Shown here piece by piece: positions 6,044 to 10,724 of a stretch of DNA of 10,724 nucleotides. A model generated the notes under the pieces. It made no database searches. It saw only the letters and a list, made by a program, of their open reading frames with translations, and had not been told where the DNA came from. The DNA is from Thalassospiraceae bacterium (lineage in GTDB: Bacteria; Pseudomonadota; Alphaproteobacteria; Rhodospirillales; Magnetovibrionaceae): positions 1 through 10,724 of the forward strand of contig DAOVVL010000034.1 of NCBI GenBank assembly GCA_030637205.1, given 5' to 3'. Positions within the stretch are counted from its first letter, which is position 1; every line of letters starts with the position of its first letter. The translations under genes and the position numbers were made by a program.

Positions 6044-6961
6044 ATGCAAGCCACCCCCACCCCGCACCTGAGCGAGCTCGTTGATCCATTTGTGAGCCAA
6101 CTGGAAGCCCCGTTCGAGATCATGGCCCCAGCCAGCCAGCGGGTGCCGGTGGTGTTTGCGTCGCCGCACAGCGGGCGAGTCTATCCCGACCGCTTCAAAG
6201 CCCAGTCGTGTCTGGATGATGTGGCGCTGCGCAGGTCGGAAGACGCGTTTGTCGATGCCTTATATCAATCCGCGCCCGATCACGGCGCGCCGTTGCTCAT
6301 GGCACGCTTTCCCCGCGCCTATGTGGACCCCAACCGCGAAGCTTGGGAGCTGGACCCGCAAATGTTTAACGGGCCCCTTCCCGATCACGTCAACACCACA
6401 TCGCCACGGGTGCGCGCCGGGCTGGGAACCATGGCCAAGGTGGTCACCGATGGTGCCGACATATATAAAGACAAGCTCGATTTTTCTGAGGCCCAACTGC
6501 GTATTGAACATTGTTACCAACCTTATCACGGGGCGCTGAAAAACCTGTTGGATGAAACCCACAAGCATTTCGGGGCACACCTGTTAATCGATTGCCATTC
6601 CATGCCGTCGGTCGGCGGGCCTATGGATCAGGATCCGGGCTTGGGCCGGGTCGATATGGTGCTGGGTGATGCCGGTGGCACGTCGTGTACGCGGCTGGTC
6701 CGCGAACGGGTACAGGAAATATTGCAAGGCATGGGCTACCGGGTGGTGCTAAACACGCCTTATGCTGGCGGTTTCACCACGCGCCATTACGGAAAACCGT
6801 TTCAGGCGCGCCACGCCCTGCAAATCGAAGTAAACCGGGCGCTTTATATGAACGAAGACACCATCACCAGAAACGATGGCTTTGATACGCTTAAAAATAA
6901 CCTGGACCAACTGATCAAGGCCATCGCCACTTTCACGCCCGAACAACTTAGCAAACCCTGA
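6044..6961 (+). CDS. N-formylglutamate amidohydrolase family protein
   Basis: This 305-residue cytoplasmic hydrolase of the N-formylglutamate amidohydrolase family hydrolyses N-formyl-L-glutamate to formate and glutamate, the last step of one histidine-degradation route (HutG-type). Family motifs are in order: FASPHSGRVYP (38-48), RRSEDAFVDAL (63-73), FPRAYVDPNRE (89-99), LLIDCHSMPS (180-189), NTPYAGGFTTRHYG (237-250) and QIEVNRALYM (260-269). The histidines and acidic residues in these motifs probably bind the catalytic metal. AAGAGGA (6034-6040) lies just upstream of the ATG. No other hut genes are nearby, so the true substrate may be N-formylglutamate or a related N-acyl amino acid. It begins a plus-strand run and is followed after 12 nt by the acetyltransferase gene, so the two are probably co-transcribed. 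Confidence 0.94.
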   Translation: MQATPTPHLSELVDPFVSQLEAPFEIMAPASQRVPVVFASPHSGRVYPDRFKAQSCLDDVALRRSEDAFVDALYQSAPDHGAPLLMARFPRAYVDPNREAWELDPQMFNGPLPDHVNTTSPRVRAGLGTMAKVVTDGADIYKDKLDFSEAQLRIEHCYQPYHGALKNLLDETHKHFGAHLLIDCHSMPSVGGPMDQDPGLGRVDMVLGDAGGTSCTRLVRERVQEILQGMGYRVVLNTPYAGGFTTRHYGKPFQARHALQIEVNRALYMNEDTITRNDGFDTLKNNLDQLIKAIATFTPEQLSKP

Positions 6962-6973
6962 GCCGATAAACCG

Positions 6974-7519
6974 ATGAACACCGCACAAAACAAACCAAAT
7001 ATTACTGTTCGCGACTGCACGGCGCGCGATATGGATGCGGTGCAACGCATCTACGCGCATCATGTGGAAAACGGGGTGTCGAGCTTTGAAGAAACCGCAC
7101 CAGACGTCGAAGAAATGACCCGTCGGCGTGAAAAGGTGTTGGAAAAAAACTGGCCCTTTATTGTGGCTGAAGCCGATGGCGTGGTGATGGGTTATGCGTA
7201 CGTATCATCGTTTCGTCCGCGTTCGGCCTATCGCCACACGGTGGAAAATTCCGTTTATGTTGAACCCGAAGCCACGGGCCAGGGTTTTGGCACCAGCCTG
7301 CTCAGCGAACTGATTGAGCGTTGCACTGAACTGGGCTATCGCCAGATGGTGGCCGTCATCGGCGGCGGTACCAACACGGCATCCATTTCGTTGCACGAAC
7401 GCTTCGGCTTTCATCATGTCGGCACGCTCAATTCCACCGGCTTCAAGATAGGCCGCTGGGTCGATACCGTGATCATGCAGCGCGCCCTGGGCGTGGGCGA
7501 CACCACCCTTCCAAAATAA
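6974..7519 (+). CDS. GNAT family N-acetyltransferase (Pat/MnaT-like)
   Basis: This 181-residue single-domain GNAT enzyme would transfer acetyl from acetyl-CoA to an amino group. It resembles the phosphinothricin/methionine-derivative acetyltransferase subgroup: TVRDCTARDMDAVQRIYAHHV (N-terminal strand and helix), SSFEETAPD (36-44), YVSSFRPRSAYRHTVENSVYV (76-96), the acetyl-CoA pyrophosphate loop EATGQGFGTSLL (99-110), MVAVIGGGTNTASISLHERFGF (125-146) and a C-terminal GFKIGRWVDTVIMQRALG. In this family natural substrates are often methionine sulfoximine/sulfone or other amino-acid analogues; the actual substrate cannot be read from sequence. No Shine-Dalgarno is visible, and the start lies 12 nt after the preceding stop, so translation may be coupled to the amidohydrolase. 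Confidence 0.93.
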   Translation: MNTAQNKPNITVRDCTARDMDAVQRIYAHHVENGVSSFEETAPDVEEMTRRREKVLEKNWPFIVAEADGVVMGYAYVSSFRPRSAYRHTVENSVYVEPEATGQGFGTSLLSELIERCTELGYRQMVAVIGGGTNTASISLHERFGFHHVGTLNSTGFKIGRWVDTVIMQRALGVGDTTLPK

Positions 7520-7565
7520 TTATCTTCGCTGAATTAAGTGGCATAAGCCTTGCAACGCTTTTCTC

Positions 7566-8519
7566 ATGCAATACCCGTTTGCCCGCCTGGATCTGTTTAA
7601 AAGTCGCCTCTGGGGCTTTGCCCTGGTGCTGACGGCAGCATGGCCGATGGCCGCCACTGGCGCGACGTCTGAGGCCACAGGCACCGCCCAAGCATTTGAA
7701 AGCTTTGCCAAAACTTGCGCCACCCAAACGTTTGCGGCGGAACGCGACCGGGCCATTCCCCGTGGGCTTTTGGGCGCCATCGCGCTGGCCGAAAGCGGAC
7801 GCTGGAACCCGGCAGGAGGCGAAAATGGGGAAAACGGGGAAAATATTGCCTGGCCGTGGACGGTTACGGCCAAGGGAAAGGGGAATTTCTTTCCCACCCG
7901 TAATCAGGCGGTGACGTTCGTTTACGAACTGATGGCCGACGGCATCGAAAACATCGATGTGGGCTGTATGCAGATCAACCTGATGCACCACGCGGACGCT
8001 TTCGAAGATGTGGAAAGCGCGTTTGATCCGGCCCTAAATGTTGCCTACGGCGCAAATTACCTGATGCGCCAATATGCCAGCGCCAAATCGTGGATCAAGG
8101 CGGCCGGCAATTATCATTCCACCACCCCAGACCTCAACCGCGCCTATCGCGACAAGGTACGCAAACTTTGGCGCAGTGCCGCGGTGCTTCGCAAACCTCA
8201 CAACCCCAATTCACCCAATGGCAAATTCGAAGCAACCGTGCAAACCGCACGGCTTGATCCCAAAACATTTCTTGAACGCGAGGAACCAATGGCGGTGCTG
8301 ATGCGTCCGCACAGGTTTGGTGATGGCTTAAATACCGCCCTTGCCCCCACAGTTATCAGCCCGGCGGCACGCCACATTGCGCGCCTGAACCAGTGGCGGG
8401 CCGAACAGGTGCGCACTTTAAGCGCGCGCCACGTGCGAAATTTCAACGATGTGATCGCACGCCAAGCCAGCCTCGGCTTGCCGACCCTGACCCAGCCAAC
8501 CATTTCCCACCACTTCTAG
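7566..8519 (+). CDS. Periplasmic lytic transglycosylase (SLT domain)
   Basis: This 317-residue exported murein lytic transglycosylase cleaves the MurNAc-GlcNAc bond to give 1,6-anhydro ends. The signal peptide is ~1-33 (LWGFALVLTAAWPMAATGA). The SLT fold has putative catalytic Glu76 in IALAESGRW, then WPWTVTAKGKG (96-106), GCMQINLMHH (153-162) and AGNYHS, which are the substrate-groove motifs of this class. The C-terminal ~110 residues are basic and of unknown role. An in-frame GENGENGEN repeat (85-93) lies directly between the catalytic helix and the WPWTV strand, apparently a tandem-repeat insertion. The ATG at 7566 has no evident Shine-Dalgarno; it is preferred because it gives a complete signal peptide. 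Presence of fliN downstream suggests, but does not show, a flagellar role. Confidence 0.93.
   Translation: MQYPFARLDLFKSRLWGFALVLTAAWPMAATGATSEATGTAQAFESFAKTCATQTFAAERDRAIPRGLLGAIALAESGRWNPAGGENGENGENIAWPWTVTAKGKGNFFPTRNQAVTFVYELMADGIENIDVGCMQINLMHHADAFEDVESAFDPALNVAYGANYLMRQYASAKSWIKAAGNYHSTTPDLNRAYRDKVRKLWRSAAVLRKPHNPNSPNGKFEATVQTARLDPKTFLEREEPMAVLMRPHRFGDGLNTALAPTVISPAARHIARLNQWRAEQVRTLSARHVRNFNDVIARQASLGLPTLTQPTISHHF
7818..7844 (+). repeat. Three-unit 9-nt tandem repeat inside the lytic transglycosylase gene
   Basis: Nonamers GGCGAAAAT, GGGGAAAAC and GGGGAAAAT are contiguous and encode Gly-Glu-Asn three times in frame. The unit type GGGGAANNN matches the array at 2165-2200, including the reading phase (GGG GAA NNN, Gly-Glu-X). 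Confidence 0.85.
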
Positions 8520-8664
8520 TCTGAAAAATCAGTATTTTTGCCTTGCTTCATGCGGAAACCGCGGGTATTCCATGGGGCCCGATTTTTACCAACTTGGCAT
8601 TGCCCATTTTTGGGACCATCCCCATATTCCTTGTATTGATGTCTCAAAAAGAATTAAAAAAACC

Positions 8665-9369
8665 ATGACCCCTGCACAAAAAACCCAAAGCGAAATCCGC
8701 CTGAACGCCGACGTTCTGACCACCACGCTTGAACTGAAAGACGCGCGCGTGGTCGATATCGGGTGCGGCGATGGCAGCCTGGTGCGCCTGATGGCGCGCC
8801 ATGGTGCGCGGGTGTTTGGCGTGGATAACAGCGATTTGCAGCTGGCAAAAGCGCGCGCCGCCAAGCCTGCGGGCAACGAGGTCTATTATGATGGCCGCGC
8901 CGAGGCCCTGCCGTTTGATGATGCGTGCATTGATGTGGCGATGTTTTTTAACAGCCTGCATCATGTGCCGGCTAAAAACATGACCGCTGCGCTGATTGAA
9001 GCCGTCAGGGTCTTGAAACCGGGCGGTATTTTATATGTTTCCGAACCGCTTGCCTTTGGCCCCCATTTCGATTTGATGCAGCCGGTTCACGACGAAACCC
9101 AGGTGCGCGCCGAGGCGCAAAAGGCCATTGCGGGTGCAGAGACCCTTGGGCTGAAGCGGATCAATGAAATCCGCCATACCCATCCGGTCCATCTGGATGA
9201 TTTCGATGCCTTTCGCGAACGCATGCTGCGCATCAATCCGGGCCAAGCCGATGCCTTTGGAAAAATGGAGAAAAAGCTCCAGGACGCCTTTGCCACCTTG
9301 GCCAAACCGGGCGAAAAGGGCTTCGTTTTCGATCAGCCCATGCGCGTGGATATCTTCGAAAAAGCCTGA
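8665..9369 (+). CDS. Class I SAM-dependent methyltransferase (Methyltransf_11 type)
   Basis: This 234-residue Rossmann-fold methyltransferase has motif I VVDIGCGDGSLVRLMARHGA (~28-47), acidic residue D53 in FGVDNSDLQLAKARA for SAM ribose binding, EALPFDDACIDVAMFFNSLHHV (motifs II-III region), and VLKPGGILYVSEPLA (post-motif strand). The C-terminal half (HLDDFDAFRERMLRINP, FVFDQPMRVDIF) presumably forms the acceptor site; the acceptor is unknown. I chose ATG 8665 because the protein then begins close to the conserved core. An upstream in-frame ATG at 8572 would add 31 residues with no family resemblance. Neither start has a clear ribosome-binding site. It lies 145 nt after the transglycosylase and 99 nt before fliN. 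Confidence 0.9.
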   Translation: MTPAQKTQSEIRLNADVLTTTLELKDARVVDIGCGDGSLVRLMARHGARVFGVDNSDLQLAKARAAKPAGNEVYYDGRAEALPFDDACIDVAMFFNSLHHVPAKNMTAALIEAVRVLKPGGILYVSEPLAFGPHFDLMQPVHDETQVRAEAQKAIAGAETLGLKRINEIRHTHPVHLDDFDAFRERMLRINPGQADAFGKMEKKLQDAFATLAKPGEKGFVFDQPMRVDIFEKA

Positions 9370-9392
9370 TTTTCACCCTTTTTTCATTTCCT

Positions 9393-9421
9393 CATGCGCT
9401 AATAACAGGTCCCATGCGCTA
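9393..9421 (+). promoter_or_regulatory. Direct repeat CATGCGCTA x2 upstream of fliN
   Basis: CATGCGCTA occurs at 9393-9401 and again at 9413-9421, exactly 20 bp apart (about two helical turns), so both copies face the same side of the DNA. The second copy overlaps a -10-like TATACT (9420-9425). The spacing fits tandem regulator binding near a fliN promoter. The binding protein is unknown. Confidence 0.35.
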
Positions 9422-9468
9422 TACTTCTTGGGGCTTGACCCGATTCTCTTTTTTAGAGGAAATCGACC

Positions 9469-9750
9469 ATGGACGACGATGACACATTTGGCAGCGGCAC
9501 CGATGAAGATACGGATGCCCTTCTGGATGTTCCGCTGGAAGTAACCGCCGTATTAGGCACTTCACAAATGAAGGTTAGCCAGCTGCTCAAAATGGGCCGT
9601 GGCGCGGTGATCCAGCTTGACCGTGGCGTCGGCGAAGACATCGAAATCCGCGCCAACGGCAACCTGATCGCGCGCGGCGAAGTGGTGGTGGTCGAAGATC
9701 ATCTGGCCGTGACCATGACCAAGATCATCAAGACCCAGATCAAATCCTGA
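9469..9750 (+). CDS. fliN: Flagellar motor switch protein FliN
   Basis: This 93-residue FliN is a component of the cytoplasmic C-ring that, with FliM and FliG, sets rotation direction and supports export. An acidic N-terminal tail (DDDD...DEDTD, 2-15) leads into a SpoA/FliMN C-terminal domain (~17-90): LLDVPLEVTAVLGTSQM, VSQLLKMGRGAVIQLDR, IEIRANGNLIARGEVVVVE and LAVTMTKII. It is shorter than enterobacterial FliN (about 137) because it lacks most of the N-terminal region, as is common in alphaproteobacteria. AGAGGA (9455-9460) sits 8 nt before the ATG, a clear ribosome-binding site. It is not accompanied by fliM, fliG or other flagellar genes in the window, and it faces umuC tail-to-tail across 21 nt. 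Confidence 0.95.
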   Translation: MDDDDTFGSGTDEDTDALLDVPLEVTAVLGTSQMKVSQLLKMGRGAVIQLDRGVGEDIEIRANGNLIARGEVVVVEDHLAVTMTKIIKTQIKS

Positions 9751-9771
9751 TAACTCTCTAATCCATCCCCC

Positions 9772-10724
9772 CTAGCGGGCGTGAACCCGTGGCAGGTCGG
9801 CCCACGCGGTGGTATAGCGGGGCGAGCGCAAACCCTGGCGCATGTGCCAGCCCAAGTGCGGGCTGCGCGCCCCCACATGCAACAAATCGCGCCCACCAAC
9901 GCGCATACCATTTATTTTTTCCAACGCGGCTTGCAGATCACCGGCGCGGCTATCTTCTTCAGGCTTAAGCGAAAACAGGGTCGGCTGTGCGCGATCCGCG
10001 GCCATTAAATCCAGCGCCATGACGCCCGCTTTTTTATAGGCAAAGCCCGGTCGGTACGCTTTTTCCAGCGCCACCAATGCGGCGCGGGTCAAATCCACGG
10101 TGCGACCCGATGGCGCCGCCAGCGCCGCCATGGCGGACCCGCGTGTTTGCGAGGCGTGATCGTTAAAACGATCGGTCAGCAAAAAAACGCTGACACTTCC
10201 CGCCACCATGCCTTCACCGTTCAGCCGTTCCGATACGCGGGCGGCAAAGTTGGCGACGGCTTCTTTTAAATCATCAAGTGCGCCCACGGTTTTGGAAAAC
10301 GAACGCGACGCCACGCACGATTTTCGGTCAGCGGGCTGGTTTTCGATGGAAAATACCGGTGTGCCCAAAAGCTCAACCTGGGTGCGCGCACCGACCACCC
10401 CCATTTTTGAACGCACCCCCGTGGCTGGAAGCTGGGCAAACTCAAGTGCGGTGTAAACCCCTTGGGATTTCAGGCGTTTGTTCCACTGCCGCCCGATACC
10501 CCACACATCGCCCACCGGGGTGCGGGCAAGCGCGTCCAGCACCGCGGCGTCATCTGCCAGCACCCGAACGCCGTTTAAGTCTGCATCTTTCTTGGCCCGC
10601 TCAGACGCGATCTTGGCCAGCGTCTTGGTGGTTGCCACGCCCACCGATACGGGAAGGCCGGTCCAGCGGCGCACGGTGCGGCGCAGATTGTGGGCTTCGG
10701 CCTGCATCCATTCAGCCGATACGT
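9772..10724 (-). CDS. umuC: Y-family DNA polymerase V subunit UmuC, C-terminal part, cut by window edge
   Basis: This is the last ~316 residues of UmuC, the catalytic subunit of error-prone translesion polymerase V in the SOS response. The frame stays open to the window edge (VSAEWMQAEAHNLRRT), so the first ~100 residues, including the catalytic SxDE motif, lie beyond 10724. Visible landmarks are the palm stretch LPVSVGVATTKTLAKIASE, the thumb helix-hairpin-helix DVWGIGRQWNKRLKSQGV, little-finger motifs SRSFSKTVGALDDLKEAV and GSVSVFLLTDRFN, and the C-terminal SPRYTTAWADLP typical of UmuC and absent from DinB. UmuC is about 420 residues, so the length fits. The stop is 21 nt from the convergent fliN stop with no terminator between. 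umuD, if present, would be outside the window. Confidence 0.94.
   Translation of the reverse strand, partial: VSAEWMQAEAHNLRRTVRRWTGLPVSVGVATTKTLAKIASERAKKDADLNGVRVLADDAAVLDALARTPVGDVWGIGRQWNKRLKSQGVYTALEFAQLPATGVRSKMGVVGARTQVELLGTPVFSIENQPADRKSCVASRSFSKTVGALDDLKEAVANFAARVSERLNGEGMVAGSVSVFLLTDRFNDHASQTRGSAMAALAAPSGRTVDLTRAALVALEKAYRPGFAYKKAGVMALDLMAADRAQPTLFSLKPEEDSRAGDLQAALEKINGMRVGGRDLLHVGARSPHLGWHMRQGLRSPRYTTAWADLPRVHAR

Noticed and set aside
8524..8539. AAAAAT-CAGT-ATTTTT palindrome after the transglycosylase stop as a terminator.
   Set aside because: The stem is entirely A-T and the T-run is part of the stem, so termination would be weak at best.
8572..8664. N-terminal extension of the methyltransferase from ATG 8572.
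   Set aside because: The 31 added residues show no family resemblance, and there is no Shine-Dalgarno; 8665 places the start close to the conserved core.
8639..8668. A 9-codon ORF (MSQKELKKP) whose stop overlaps the methyltransferase ATG as ATGA, suggesting translational coupling.
   Set aside because: It has no ribosome-binding site and the overlap can arise by chance in this A-rich stretch.
1..10724. CRISPR arrays, defence genes, insertion sequences, prophage genes or secondary-metabolite genes.
   Set aside because: No regularly spaced repeats, transposase or integrase motifs, or phage-like genes were found on either strand; every long frame resolves to a common housekeeping, transport, signalling or motility family.

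Overview
The window looks like ordinary chromosome from a motile, free-living alphaproteobacterium, most likely Rhodospirillales-like. The support is an AapJ-type amino-acid binding protein, a very short FliN, a periplasmic lytic transglycosylase with a WPWTV signature, moderately high GC and a CCA-encoding tRNA-Val. No transposase, integrase, phage gene, toxin-antitoxin pair or CRISPR array was seen. The assignment rests on protein resemblance read by eye, not on a search.

Layout. Positions 1-1040 (minus) hold the N-terminal third of an ATP-dependent 5-oxoprolinase. It sits behind its own probable promoter, which is overlapped by a perfect 28-bp palindrome (1058-1085). Upstream on the same strand (1121-2164) is an AapJ/BztA-type periplasmic amino-acid binding protein with no permease beside it; its ribosome-binding site is the last unit of a 9-nt GGGGAANNN tandem array. 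Divergent from it (2411-4693, plus) is a membrane-bound hybrid histidine kinase. Convergent with the kinase (4708-5346, minus) is a NarL/LuxR-type response regulator, a plausible partner.

Positions 5347-6043 carry no convincing protein gene. They hold a hairpin-rich stretch ending in a strong plus-strand terminator (candidate small RNA or 3' UTR, about 5527-5674). They also hold a tRNA-Val(GAC) on the minus strand (5778-5852) with its own terminator and a possible promoter.

From 6044 a plus-strand run reads N-formylglutamate amidohydrolase, GNAT N-acetyltransferase, lytic transglycosylase (with an in-frame GENGENGEN repeat from the same kind of 9-nt unit), SAM-dependent methyltransferase and FliN. 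It ends against the convergent C-terminal part of UmuC (9772-10724, minus).

How the genes fit together. The binding protein would capture amino acids in the periplasm. 5-Oxoprolinase and N-formylglutamate amidohydrolase both release L-glutamate, though they are in separate transcription units. The kinase and regulator form a likely two-component pathway whose signal is unknown. No clear new multi-gene system is visible. The best leads are non-coding: the palindromic operator, the shared 9-nt GGGGAANNN arrays, and the structured RNA candidate between the response regulator and the tRNA.
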